64,000 nt of DNA from Psychromonas sp030397575 (GTDB lineage Bacteria > Pseudomonadota > Gammaproteobacteria > Enterobacterales > Psychromonadaceae). Position numbers and translations under genes: made by a program. The notes under the pieces are model-generated. The model did no database searches. It saw only the letters and a list, made by a program, of their open reading frames with translations, and was not told where the DNA came from. The DNA lies in NCBI RefSeq assembly GCF_046250175.1, contig NZ_CP176468.1; one strand, written 5' to 3'. Below are positions 54,177 to 63,069 of the stretch, piece by piece. The stretch's first letter is position 1, and the number at the start of each line of letters is the position of its first letter.

Positions 54177-55559
54177 TTAAGCTTCAATTATTTTCTTAAG
54201 CAATATAATTAAGGCTAACACAGGTAAACCTATTAACGCCGAAGCAATAAAGAAATTAACATAGCCAAAACTATCTACATAAACGCCAGAAAAACCTGCA
54301 ATAAACTTCGGAAATAACAGCATCATTGAGCTAAATAATGCATATTGTGTGGCTGAAAATTCAATATTAGTGAGTTTTGATATGTAAGTAATAAAGGCCG
54401 TTGTTGCAATGCCCGCACTGATATTATCCATTGATATAATTAAGGTTAACAGGGTTAAGTCTTTCCCTACAAAGGCAAGTATTGCAAAAATAAGGTTAGT
54501 AATCACCACCAATAAAGCACCTAAAAACAAAATACTGTAGGTGCTATATCGATTTAATAAAATGCCACCTAAACCTGCGCCTAATAATGTCATGATAACA
54601 CCAAACACTTTGGATATAGCTGCCACTTCACCTTTAGTGTAACCCATATCTACATAGAAAGGATTTGCCATAATTCCCATCACAATATCAGAGATGCGAT
54701 AACTACCAATTAACACTAAGATTAGCAGAGCATGTTTACCGTAGCGGTTAAAAAAATCAGTGAAAGGTGCTAGAACAGCAATGTTTAACCATGCGATGAA
54801 GCGAGCCAATACTCTTGGCAATTGAGATTGTTTTAATTTAGCTTCAATGGCATCTTGACGTTGTTGTAAAGCTTGTTGTTTTTCCGGGTTTTGCTCTGGC
54901 TCTTTTGCAACAAAGGTGGTGATAATGCCAACCGCCATACATGCAGCCATTACAAAGTAAGAAAGTGACCAAGCGGATAATTGATAAGCTTCAGATTCAC
55001 TGGCCCAAGCTGCGATAGCTAAGGAGCCGGCACCCGCCATGATCATGGCTAAGCGGTAACCTGTCATGTAAGCCGCTGCCATCGCAGCTTGGTATTGTTC
55101 AGGTGCTGATTCGATACGAAAAGCATCTATAACAATATCTTGTGTAGCAGAACTATAAGCAACCACTAAAGCACAAACTGCAAACCATACTAGGTTTTGT
55201 TGCGGATCACTCATCGCCATACCAATAATTGCTAAGGTAATTGATATTTGTGACATTAATAGCCAAGAGCGTCGCCTTCCTAACCATTGAGTTAATAAAG
55301 GAATAGATAAACGATCGACAAAAGGGGACCAGATCCATTTAAATGCATAGGCGAGGGCAATCCAGCTAAAAAAGCCGATACTGGCTCGACTAACCCCTGC
55401 CTCTCTTAACCAAAATGATAGGGTAGAAAATACGAGTAAAATGGGTAAGCCCGCGGAGAATCCAAGGAAAAACAAAATAGCGACACGTTTTTGTAAATAG
55501 ATTTTGCAGCTTTCTAGCCAGCTAGTTTTTTCAGTTTGTTCGGCAATATCAGTGTGCAT
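54177..55559 (-). CDS. ampG: AmpG-like muropeptide permease (MFS)
   Basis: The product is 460 residues from the ATG at 55559 (MHTDIAEQTEK), with GAGAA upstream; a longer TTG-started reading from 55571 is less likely. It is an MFS protein with about 12-14 membrane segments and the AmpG-type N-terminus GFSAGLPILLVFSTLSFWLREAG, then WIWSPFVDRL. It imports anhydromuropeptides during cell-wall recycling. It is monocistronic and convergent with pomB. The specific substrate is a family inference. Confidence 0.85.
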   Translation of the reverse strand: MHTDIAEQTEKTSWLESCKIYLQKRVAILFFLGFSAGLPILLVFSTLSFWLREAGVSRASIGFFSWIALAYAFKWIWSPFVDRLSIPLLTQWLGRRRSWLLMSQISITLAIIGMAMSDPQQNLVWFAVCALVVAYSSATQDIVIDAFRIESAPEQYQAAMAAAYMTGYRLAMIMAGAGSLAIAAWASESEAYQLSAWSLSYFVMAACMAVGIITTFVAKEPEQNPEKQQALQQRQDAIEAKLKQSQLPRVLARFIAWLNIAVLAPFTDFFNRYGKHALLILVLIGSYRISDIVMGIMANPFYVDMGYTKGEVAAISKVFGVIMTLLGAGLGGILLNRYSTYSILFLGALLVVITNLIFAILAFVGKDLTLLTLIISMDNISAGIATTAFITYISKLTNIEFSATQYALFSSMMLLFPKFIAGFSGVYVDSFGYVNFFIASALIGLPVLALIILLKKIIEA

Positions 55560-55621
55560 CGCATTTCTCAATTAAGGCGTAATTAACTTATAGTGGGCAT
55601 GTTCCTAGTCGAATTAAATTA

Positions 55622-56740
55622 TTAATTAATAACATAATCCAATTGATGCCCGATCATCTCAAGTCGCCAACCTGTTAATAATTTAGGCTTATTTACTGTT
55701 AAACGCTGTTCATTAGTTAACTTCCAGCACCAACTTAAATATTCATTAATGATGCGTTTTGAAGCAATTAGCTCAACGGGAAGCTCATGACGTTCTGCAC
55801 ATGCTTTAATTTTGTCACGAATTGCTTTTAAAGATTTTTTATAATCAGGGAAGTCGATTAAACGCGTAACAAGTGGCGGGAAGGAATCTGGGTCTTGTTT
55901 AACGACTTCGGCAATAATTTTTAGTACTTGATCACCGTGAATGCGAATTTCACTGGGTGCAAGGTTAAGACGTTTTAAGTCATTAAAACTAGTAGGTTGA
56001 TAGTGGGCTAATAGCCAAAGATGTTCAGCTTTCACGACAAAATTAAGTGCGAGGTTACGTGCTTGTGCTGTTTCTAATCGCCATTTTGCTAATGCTTTAA
56101 TGACAGCTAGACCTTGTCTATCTAGTTGAAATAGATTGTCTAATGATTTGTAAGCTTTGTCAGGGTTAAGTGGTTGCATTTTTTGATCCAGAATCATTTG
56201 GCATTCTTGTTCAAAATATTCTGACATGCCTTTTGCTTGTAACTGAGTTTGTAAAACAGATAAACAAGGCTCCAAGTACAATACATCAGCAGCTGCATAT
56301 ACTTGTTGCTTAGCAGTAAGAGGGCGAGCACACCAGTCAGTTCGCGATTCACCTTTATCTAATAAAACGCCTTCAATAGATTCAACCATCTTCGCGTAAC
56401 CCAATGAAGCGCCTTGATTTAAAAAAGCGCAGGCGACTTGGGTGTCAAACAGCGTTATATTGAGATCGCCTTTTTGTTGTTTGATAATTTCAAGGTCTTC
56501 ACTGCTCGCATGTAAAATACAGCTTTTGTTATCTATTGCTTGCCAAAAAGCCTCAATATCTCCGATTGCAATAGGATCAATTAAGGCGATTTTTTTATTT
56601 TGTGAAACTTGCAATAAGCCTAAATTGGCATAGAAGGTACGTGTGCGTACAAATTCAGTATCTAGAGAGATAGGGGAGTTATCTAAAGTTTTCACGTATT
56701 CAGATAATTGTGTCTGGGTGGTGATGATATCGAATTGCAT
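55622..56740 (-). CDS. rnd: Ribonuclease D
   Basis: This 372-residue 3'-to-5' exoribonuclease trims tRNA 3' ends. The DEDD active site is visible in SLDTEFVRTRTF, DTQVACAFL and YAAADVLYLEP. An HRDC-like domain follows (about 205-290). The ATG at 56740 is used; the TTG just before it (56743) is in frame but unnecessary. It lies upstream of the leu block in divergent orientation. Confidence 0.94.
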   Translation of the reverse strand: MQFDIITTQTQLSEYVKTLDNSPISLDTEFVRTRTFYANLGLLQVSQNKKIALIDPIAIGDIEAFWQAIDNKSCILHASSEDLEIIKQQKGDLNITLFDTQVACAFLNQGASLGYAKMVESIEGVLLDKGESRTDWCARPLTAKQQVYAAADVLYLEPCLSVLQTQLQAKGMSEYFEQECQMILDQKMQPLNPDKAYKSLDNLFQLDRQGLAVIKALAKWRLETAQARNLALNFVVKAEHLWLLAHYQPTSFNDLKRLNLAPSEIRIHGDQVLKIIAEVVKQDPDSFPPLVTRLIDFPDYKKSLKAIRDKIKACAERHELPVELIASKRIINEYLSWCWKLTNEQRLTVNKPKLLTGWRLEMIGHQLDYVIN

Positions 56741-57082
56741 CAACGTTTAGCCTAATTTAAGTTCTAATATGGGCTATATCTTACGGAAAATGTTGAATTT
56801 TTTCTATTAGAAAATCGAGAATCTTTTTTCTCTTTAAGAATACTATAAATGCATAAAAAGCATTAATTATTGCATAAACTTATATAGAGATGAGCCACAA
56901 ATTTGAGTAGGTATATTGTACGTTTGTGACTGATCCTTTAGAATAAGACTTTACAAATTCACCGCGATCTGCTTATTGATAATCATTCGTATTAGCAATG
57001 TGTGCAAACCGGTACTAGATTTTTAAGTAATACCAATTCCATTCAATATTTGGTCAGTTTAGATTCAGTAAAAAATGGGTGA
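56741..57082. other. Divergent promoter region between rnd and the leuC leader
   Basis: The stretch is AT-rich, with an ill-defined inverted fragment near 57031-57054 (TACCAATTCC with ATTTGGT) resembling the short palindromic repeat family. No gene or leucine-rich leader peptide was seen. Confidence 0.5.
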
Positions 57083-57134
57083 CGTAAACTGTGGTTAATG
57101 TGATTAGTAATAATTATGTTAACCACAGTTTACG
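57083..57134. repeat. Perfect 16-bp inverted repeat in the leuC leader
   Basis: CGTAAACTGTGGTTAA (57083-57098) is the exact reverse complement of TTAACCACAGTTTACG (57119-57134), with a 20-base spacer between. No T-run follows, so it is not a normal terminator. It lies 71 bases before the leuC ATG. Confidence 0.9.
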
Positions 57135-57204
57135 AGTATCTGTTTACTTCAATATAAATGAATCCAGCTTGTTTGGTTTGGTTAATAGTGTGGTAAGGGA
57201 AACA

Positions 57205-58602
57205 ATGACTAGAACAATGTATGAAAAAATCTGGGATGCGAACCTAGTTCACGAACCAGAAGCAGGCTCTCCGCTTTTGTTTGTTGACAGACATCTAATG
57301 CATGAAGTAACAAGCCCACAAGCTTTTGAGGGTCTTCGTCTACAAAATCGTAAAGTACGTAACGTGCATAGTATTCTAGGTACAATTGACCACTGTGTTC
57401 CAACTAAGGATCGTTTTAACATTGTTGATGTAATCGCTAAAAAACAAGTTGAAACAATGACTGCTAACTGTGAAGAGAACGAAATCAATCTTTACGGCAT
57501 GGACAGTAACCAAAATGGTGTTATTCACATCGTAGTACCTGAGCATGGTTTTGTTCATCCAGGTATGGTTGTTTGTTGTGGTGATAGCCATACAGCAACG
57601 CATGGTGCATTCGGTGCATTAGCATTTGGTATTGGTACGAGTGAAGTTGAACATGTAATGGCAACGCAAACATTACAACAGAAAAAAGCAAAAACTATGT
57701 TAGTGAAAGTAGAAGGTAAATTACCTGCTTTCTCTACTGCAAAAGATATTGCATTAGCAATCATTGCTAAAACAGGTACTGCTGGCGGTACAGGTTACGT
57801 AATGGAGTTTGCTGGTAATACGATTACAGACCTAACAATGGAAGGTCGTATGACGCTGTGTAACATGGCTATCGAAGCTGGTGCTCGCGCAGGTCTTGTT
57901 GCACCTGACCAAGTGACCTTCGATTACTTAGAAGGCAAAGAGTTCGCACCTAAAGGCGATCACTGGCCTGTTGCTGTTGAATATTGGAAATCACTGCGCT
58001 CTGATGAAGGTGCAGAGTTTGACGCGGTTATCGAATTAAAAGCAGAAGATATTGCACCACAAGTTTCTTGGGGTACATCTCCAGAGCAAGTTATTTCAGT
58101 GACTGGTCTTGTTCCTTCTCCATCTGACTTCACTAACGATGTTAAATCTCAAGCTTGTGCAAGTGCACTGAAATACATGGCATTAGATGCAGGTCAAAAA
58201 ATTACAGACATCCATATTGATGTTGTGTTTATTGGTTCTTGTACAAATGGTCGTATTGAAGATTTCCGTGCTGCTGCAGAATTACTGAAAGGTAAAAAAG
58301 TAGCTGATGGTGTTCAAGCCTTTGCTGTACCAGGTTCTTTCCCAGTTAAAGTACAAGCAGAAAAAGAAGGTCTAGATAAGATCTTTATTGATGCTGGTTG
58401 GGAATGGCGTGATCCAGGTTGTTCAATGTGTCTAGCAATGAATGGCGATGAATTAAAAGATGGTCAACGTAGTGCATCTACTTCAAACCGTAATTTCGAA
58501 GGTCGTCAAGGTAAAGGTGGTCGTACTCACCTTGTATCACCAGCAATGGCTGCTGCTGCATCAGTTGCAGGTCACTTTGTAGACATTCGAGATTGGAAAT
58601 AG
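57205..58602 (+). CDS. leuC: 3-isopropylmalate dehydratase large subunit
   Basis: The product is 465 residues from the ATG at 57205 (MTRTMYEKIWDANLV), matching family starts, with AAGGG 6 bases upstream; the extended frame back to 57091 crosses the inverted repeat and is rejected. It shows CGDSHTATHGAFGALAFGIG, and the 4Fe-4S ligand cysteines in FIGSCTNGRIEDF and PGCSMCLAMN. With LeuD it isomerises 2- to 3-isopropylmalate in leucine synthesis. leuD begins 11 bases after the stop. Confidence 0.97.
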   Translation: MTRTMYEKIWDANLVHEPEAGSPLLFVDRHLMHEVTSPQAFEGLRLQNRKVRNVHSILGTIDHCVPTKDRFNIVDVIAKKQVETMTANCEENEINLYGMDSNQNGVIHIVVPEHGFVHPGMVVCCGDSHTATHGAFGALAFGIGTSEVEHVMATQTLQQKKAKTMLVKVEGKLPAFSTAKDIALAIIAKTGTAGGTGYVMEFAGNTITDLTMEGRMTLCNMAIEAGARAGLVAPDQVTFDYLEGKEFAPKGDHWPVAVEYWKSLRSDEGAEFDAVIELKAEDIAPQVSWGTSPEQVISVTGLVPSPSDFTNDVKSQACASALKYMALDAGQKITDIHIDVVFIGSCTNGRIEDFRAAAELLKGKKVADGVQAFAVPGSFPVKVQAEKEGLDKIFIDAGWEWRDPGCSMCLAMNGDELKDGQRSASTSNRNFEGRQGKGGRTHLVSPAMAAAASVAGHFVDIRDWK

Positions 58603-58613
58603 GGGCGAAAATA

Positions 58614-59234
58614 ATGCAACCATATATTAAACATACAAGTATCGCAGCGTTAATGGATCGTAGTAACGTTGATACAGACCAAATCATCCCAAAAAACTTC
58701 ATGAAAAAAGTTGAACGTACTGGTTTCGGTATTAACTTATTTCATAACTGGCGTTTTCTTGCGGATAACGTAACACCAAATCCTGAGTTTGAACTAAACA
58801 AACCTGCTTTCCAAGGTGCTAAAATCTTAGTTGCTGGTGAAAACTTTGGTTGTGGTTCATCTCGTGAGCATGCTCCTTGGGCAATCGCTGACTACGGTTT
58901 TAATACGATTATTTCTACAAGCTTTGCTGATATCTTCTTCAGTAACTGCTTTAAAAATAGCATTTTACCAATCGTAGTGACTGATGAACAACTTGCTGCA
59001 CTAATGGCTGAAATTTCAGGAAACGAAGGTGTTGAATTTACTGTTGATTTAGAAGCTCAAAAAGTAACAACACCAGGTGGTTTATCTATCTCTTTTGAAG
59101 TTGATGCATTCCGTAAAGAATCATTACTTGAAGGCTTAGATGACATCGCTTGGACGCTAAAACACGAAAAAGAAATCTCTGCTTATGAAGTAGAGCACAA
59201 AAAACGTCTTCCATGGTTATGGCCTAGCGCGTAA
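58614..59234 (+). CDS. leuD: 3-isopropylmalate dehydratase small subunit
   Basis: This 206-residue swivel-domain subunit starts MQPYIKHTSIAALMDRSNVD (ATG 58614) and carries NFGCGSSREHAPWAI, the substrate-binding loop. It partners the upstream LeuC. A strong terminator follows 23 bases after the stop, so leuCD form a two-gene unit separate from the LeuA-like gene further on. Confidence 0.97.
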   Translation: MQPYIKHTSIAALMDRSNVDTDQIIPKNFMKKVERTGFGINLFHNWRFLADNVTPNPEFELNKPAFQGAKILVAGENFGCGSSREHAPWAIADYGFNTIISTSFADIFFSNCFKNSILPIVVTDEQLAALMAEISGNEGVEFTVDLEAQKVTTPGGLSISFEVDAFRKESLLEGLDDIAWTLKHEKEISAYEVEHKKRLPWLWPSA

Positions 59235-59256
59235 TCTGTTTTAGTTCGTTACAATC

Positions 59257-59285
59257 AAAAAAGGCGCACCTGTTGCGCCTTTTTT
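59257..59285 (+). terminator. leuCD terminator
   Basis: AAAAAAGGCGCA pairs with TGCGCCTTTTTT around a 4-base loop. It works on both strands. Confidence 0.92.
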
Positions 59286-59420
59286 ATCGAAAACTTATTG
59301 CGTTAAGCTTTTAATTTTATTGCTTTTAAGTCGATTTAAACATTAATCGATAACTAGATATATCGATCTTAATCCTTAATGCAATAAGTTTTTACTGAGT
59401 AAATCATAGTGGAGTAAACA

Positions 59421-60950
59421 ATGGCTCAAGATAACGTCACTGTACAGTTGATGGATACAACATTACGCGATGGGGAACAAACGCAAGCTGTTTCATTTTC
59501 TCCTGCTGAAAAAGTTAGCCTAGCAAAGGCACTATTACAAAGACTTAAAATTGACCGTATTGAAGTGGCTTCGGCACGTGTTTCAGAAGGTGAGAAAGTA
59601 GCGGTTGCACAATTAAATAAATGGGCGACTAAAGAAGGCTTAGTGGAACGTATTGAAGTTTTAGGCTTTGTTGATCATACATTGAGTGTTGATTGGATCA
59701 CTGATACTGGTGGTAAGGTACTTAATTTATTAGCAAAAGGTAGCTTAAAGCATTGTTCTGAACAGTTAAAAAAATCATTAAATGAGCATGTGACAGACGT
59801 GAAGCAAACCATCGATTATGCTTTGTCAAAAGGTCTAAAAGTTAATATCTACTTAGAAGATTGGTCGAATGGTTACAAAGATAGCCCTGAATATGTGTAC
59901 GAGATGCTTGAAAAGTTATCTGATGCGGGTATTACGCACTTTATGTTGCCAGATACATTAGGTGTTATGTCACCTGATGAAGTATTTGCTAGTTTGAGTG
60001 ATATGGTGACACGTTTCCCTAACTTAAAATTCGATTTCCACCCACATAATGATTATGGATTAGCGACAGCTAATGCTATGTATGCAGTAAAAGCAGGTAT
60101 ATCTTCAATTCATTGTACTATGAACTGTTTAGGTGAACGTGCAGGTAATGCATCTTTGACTGAAGTAGCGGTAGTATTGCAAGATAAGCTGGGTAAAAAA
60201 GTTAATATTGATGAATCAGAAATCCATAATTTAAGTAAGCTAGTAGAGAACTTTTCAGGTAAACGTATTGCAGACAATACACCGATTGTAGGTGCAGACG
60301 TATTTACACAAACCAGTGGTATTCACGCCGATGGTGACAAGAAGGGTGGTTTATACATTTCTGCTTTAACACCTGAGCGTTTTGCGCGTTCACGCAGCTA
60401 TGCGTTAGGTAAAATGAGTGGTAAAGCTTCATTAGCAAAAAACTTAGAAGAGATGGATATTGATTTAGATGCTGAACAACAGAAAAAACTGTTGAAACGT
60501 ATCGTGCAGTTAGGTGATCAAAAAGCGACGATCACTGCAGATGATTTACCGTTTATTATTGCTGATTTATTAGAGCGTAATGACTTTAATAATGTTGAAT
60601 TATTGAATTGCTCTATTAACTCTGGGCTGGATTTAGAGTCGACAGTTAGTATCCGCGTTCGTGTGAACGATAAAATTCATAAAGCAAGTGGGAGTGGTAA
60701 CGGTGGTTTTGATGCCTTTATCAAAGCCATGAAAAAAATACTGAATGAACACGACTTTATATTTCCTGAGTTAGTTGATTTTGAGTTACGTATTCCACCA
60801 GGTGGCCAAACAAGCGCTTTAACTGAGTGTTCAGTGACTTGGGAAGATGATGGAGAGCAATTTACAACACGTGGTGTGAATACTAACCAGGTTATTGCCG
60901 GGATTGGTGCAACATTAAGAATGATTAACCTGCGTTTACAAGATAAGTAA
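59421..60950 (+). CDS. 2-isopropylmalate synthase family protein (LeuA-like, variant)
   Basis: This 509-residue protein has an N-terminal HMGL/DRE-TIM barrel (about 8-280) with TTLRDGEQTQAVSFSPAEK (metal and catalytic residues), FHPHNDYGLATANAM and NCLGERAGNASL, and a C-terminal LeuA allosteric domain (about 375-505; GSGNGGFDAFIKAM). It joins acetyl-CoA to a 2-oxo acid, probably 2-oxoisovalerate given leuCD next door. The barrel sequence SARVSEGEKVAV and EVLGFVDHTLSVDWI looks to me like the variant common in Bacteroidetes rather than E. coli LeuA, so transfer is possible. Citramalate synthase is an alternative. A terminator follows. Confidence 0.85.
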   Translation: MAQDNVTVQLMDTTLRDGEQTQAVSFSPAEKVSLAKALLQRLKIDRIEVASARVSEGEKVAVAQLNKWATKEGLVERIEVLGFVDHTLSVDWITDTGGKVLNLLAKGSLKHCSEQLKKSLNEHVTDVKQTIDYALSKGLKVNIYLEDWSNGYKDSPEYVYEMLEKLSDAGITHFMLPDTLGVMSPDEVFASLSDMVTRFPNLKFDFHPHNDYGLATANAMYAVKAGISSIHCTMNCLGERAGNASLTEVAVVLQDKLGKKVNIDESEIHNLSKLVENFSGKRIADNTPIVGADVFTQTSGIHADGDKKGGLYISALTPERFARSRSYALGKMSGKASLAKNLEEMDIDLDAEQQKKLLKRIVQLGDQKATITADDLPFIIADLLERNDFNNVELLNCSINSGLDLESTVSIRVRVNDKIHKASGSGNGGFDAFIKAMKKILNEHDFIFPELVDFELRIPPGGQTSALTECSVTWEDDGEQFTTRGVNTNQVIAGIGATLRMINLRLQDK

Positions 60951-60971
60951 AAATAACATTTTAAATCTGTT

Positions 60972-61001
60972 AAAAGCCTTAATCTTTGATTAGGGCTTTT
61001 G
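60972..61001 (+). terminator. Terminator after the LeuA-like gene
   Basis: AAAAGCCTTAATC and GATTAGGGCTTTT pair with one G-U around a 3-base loop, followed by GTGTTTT. Confidence 0.85.
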
Positions 61002-61046
61002 TGTTTTGGCGAATATACTATCGCCATATAATATATGTAATAAACA

Positions 61047-61082
61047 ATACCAGTCATAGTCGTTTTGTGATTGGTATAATAA
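61047..61082. repeat. Short palindromic repeat, copy 2
   Basis: ATACCAGTCA (61047-61056) pairs with TGATTGGTAT with one mismatch. The block GTGATTGGTATAATAA at 61067-61082 matches copy 1 exactly. It lies just upstream of the DUF3010 gene. Confidence 0.6.
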
Positions 61083-61099
61083 TGAAAAAAGGAAAAAAA

Positions 61100-61528
61100 A
61101 TGAGAGTATGTGGTGTTGAATTAACAGGCAACGAAGCCGTTATTGCAATCATGCAATATAAAAATGGTTTGTATGATGTACCGCCTGTGCGTACAACTAA
61201 ACTAACATTAACTGACCCTATCAATACTGAACCACTTAAAAAGTTTCAGTTTGATTTTGCACAGTTGATGAAAGATTACCAAGTCGATAAAGTGATCATT
61301 CGTCAACGTGCATTAAAAGGTAAATTTGCTGGTCACACTTTAAGTTTTAAAATTGAAAGTGCTTTACAACTGATTGCTGGTTTAGATGTACAAGTAATTA
61401 CACCTGACTATATTAAAGAAGGGTTAAAGAAAGCACAAAATTCTCCAACGGCCGTTGAATTAGGACTTAAAAAGTTCCAAGAGCAAGCAATGTTAACGGC
61501 TTTTGGTTACTTAGAACATCGTGTCTAA
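61100..61528 (+). CDS. DUF3010 family protein
   Basis: The product is 142 residues from the ATG at 61100, which has AAAGGA 6 bases upstream; an earlier in-frame ATG at 61082 lies in the repeat. The sequence begins MRVCGVELTGNEAVIAIMQY and includes VIIRQRALKGKFAGHTLSF, then VQVITPDYIKEGLK, features of DUF3010. The fold is ribonuclease H-like in such families as far as I can judge, but no acidic triad was confirmed. It is probably monocistronic with the following GTG-started gene 50 bases away. Function unknown. Confidence 0.75.
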   Translation: MRVCGVELTGNEAVIAIMQYKNGLYDVPPVRTTKLTLTDPINTEPLKKFQFDFAQLMKDYQVDKVIIRQRALKGKFAGHTLSFKIESALQLIAGLDVQVITPDYIKEGLKKAQNSPTAVELGLKKFQEQAMLTAFGYLEHRV

Positions 61529-61578
61529 ATTAATATATCAGTCAATGAGCGTGTCTTATTCATTTTTGGGAGAAACCA

Positions 61579-62109
61579 GTGGAAAATAGCTTTGAAAATT
61601 TCGTTGCGCAATTTAAAACGCAACAACCTGTATCTTTAGCGTTATTTTTCTATCAAGCGGAATTACATTTAATTACGCAATTAAAAGATTACTTGCAGGT
61701 AGAGCAGTCAACAGAACGCAGCTTTTTCTCACTGGTTGAACAGGCAAAGAAAATTGAACAAAAAGAGACGAATAAACATTTTTGGAATGCACTTCTGGCA
61801 TTTAACCAAGTGAACTTCAAACCTGTTAAAAACAATGCTCAGCCATGGTTACGTTTCGTAAATATCATTGAGTCCTTACAGGGTTATGCTGGCAGCCAGC
61901 TATTTGATGCTAAAAACATTAAAGTGAAACGTCAACATCGTTTATTTTTTGCTTATATGCTGACATGGGAACATCTTCGTTATTTAGCGGGTAACGAAGA
62001 CGATTATAGTCCAAGTAGTGAAGTGCTTGCTTGTTATTCAAGTGCGCACTCAGAAGAAGACCATGTACACAGTGAAGCTTGTGCAGATAATGGATGTATT
62101 AGTCACTAA
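61579..62109 (+). CDS. Unknown 176-residue protein with His/Cys-rich tail
   Basis: It starts at GTG 61579 with GGGAGA upstream. The first 150 residues are soluble-looking and helical, with no motif I recognise (MENSFENFVAQFKTQQPVSL... FWNALLAFNQVNFKP). The last 28 residues are Cys/His-rich: CYSSAHSEEDHVHSEACADN then GCISH, a possible metal-binding tail. It is followed after 66 bases by the CWC Cys-rich gene. No function can be assigned; metal handling is inferred from the tail and neighbour. Confidence 0.65.
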   Translation: MENSFENFVAQFKTQQPVSLALFFYQAELHLITQLKDYLQVEQSTERSFFSLVEQAKKIEQKETNKHFWNALLAFNQVNFKPVKNNAQPWLRFVNIIESLQGYAGSQLFDAKNIKVKRQHRLFFAYMLTWEHLRYLAGNEDDYSPSSEVLACYSSAHSEEDHVHSEACADNGCISH

Positions 62110-62175
62110 CTTCTTTAATCACAACACGTTTCTGCTATTGAGGCGTGTTGTCTTTCAACAAAATGAACTGTTTAA

Positions 62176-62418
62176 ATGAATGAACTAACATGCCCACTTT
62201 GCTTACAAGAAAATAACTGTGATGTGACGGCTAAACAAGGCTGTTGGTGTAACAAGGTTCAGATTCCAGAAGCTCTACTTGATTTAGTTGATGCACAAGC
62301 TAAAAACAAGCATTGTATTTGCAATGTATGTATTAGTCGTTATATTGATAATCCAAATGATTTTTGTAAAAAGCCACTCCCCAATAAAGCAGATTTATCC
62401 TACCCTGTTACTGATTAG
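62176..62418 (+). CDS. Cysteine-rich CWC protein
   Basis: This 80-residue protein carries the CPLCLQENNCDV start, QGCWCNKV (the Cys-Trp-Cys of the family name) and HCICNVCISRYI, making two or more zinc- or metal-binding Cys clusters. The family is widespread in gammaproteobacteria and uncharacterised. Its 3' end overlaps the convergent ankyrin gene by 11 bases. The ATG follows only a weak upstream site (AACTG). Confidence 0.8.
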   Translation: MNELTCPLCLQENNCDVTAKQGCWCNKVQIPEALLDLVDAQAKNKHCICNVCISRYIDNPNDFCKKPLPNKADLSYPVTD

Positions 62419-62995
62419 CCTGCTCGATACTTACTGCTGAATTACCGCTGTTATCTTTTAAGCGAATATCCGCGCCACGTTCGACTAATAATGCACGTAG
62501 TTCTTCTCGGCCGAATAATGTGGCAAACATTACTGCGGTTTGACCTGCTTTATTTTGCTGGTTTTCATCGCACTCTTTTGACATTAATGTTTTAGCGATG
62601 CTAAGTTCGCCTCTAAATACAGCGGCCATTAATGCTGTATTACCTTTATTGTCTTGTATACATACATTTGCACCATTTTCGATTAAATTATTTACTATGT
62701 TTTTTTGCCCATTATAAGTGGCAATCATTAAAGCGGTATAACCTTTATTGTTTTTAATATCTACTGGTAAACCAGCGTTTAAAAATTCTGTAATAATTTC
62801 ATTATCACCCGTACGTGCAGCTGCATAATAATAAGGCATTAATTCTTTATAAGCGGTGCTTTCATTTATTTCACTTGCCTGAACAAAAGTAATTGTAGAC
62901 ATAGCGGTTAATAAAAAAAGAGGAAAGATAGTAGCAAACACCCAATTTGTCTTCGATCTTCTATGATTCGAAATTACTGACTTAATAGTAAACAT
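62408..62995 (-). CDS. Ankyrin-repeat protein next to catalase (AnkB-like)
   Basis: This 195-residue protein has a basic N-terminus and one hydrophobic segment (about 20-40, VFATIFPLFLLTAMST), a signal peptide or anchor, followed by four ankyrin repeats (about 48-195; TALMIATYNGQKNIVNNLIENGA, TALMAAVFRGELSIAKTLM). Such proteins sit beside catalase genes in Pseudomonas (ankB-katB) and protect the catalase or the periplasm from peroxide. It lies 74 bases downstream of the catalase gene on the same strand, so cotranscription is likely. Confidence 0.85.
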   Translation of the reverse strand: MFTIKSVISNHRRSKTNWVFATIFPLFLLTAMSTITFVQASEINESTAYKELMPYYYAAARTGDNEIITEFLNAGLPVDIKNNKGYTALMIATYNGQKNIVNNLIENGANVCIQDNKGNTALMAAVFRGELSIAKTLMSKECDENQQNKAGQTAVMFATLFGREELRALLVERGADIRLKDNSGNSAVSIEQANQ

Positions 62996-63069
62996 ATCTT
63001 TCCTCTTTTAACCTGGTTATAAAGGGTAGAAGTATTTTATTGATATTCACCTACCCATTTTTTACTGAT

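Noticed and set aside
57091..57204. N-terminal extension of leuC by 38 residues
   Set aside because: It crosses the perfect inverted repeat, lacks homology to LeuC starts, and the ATG at 57205 has a good ribosome site.
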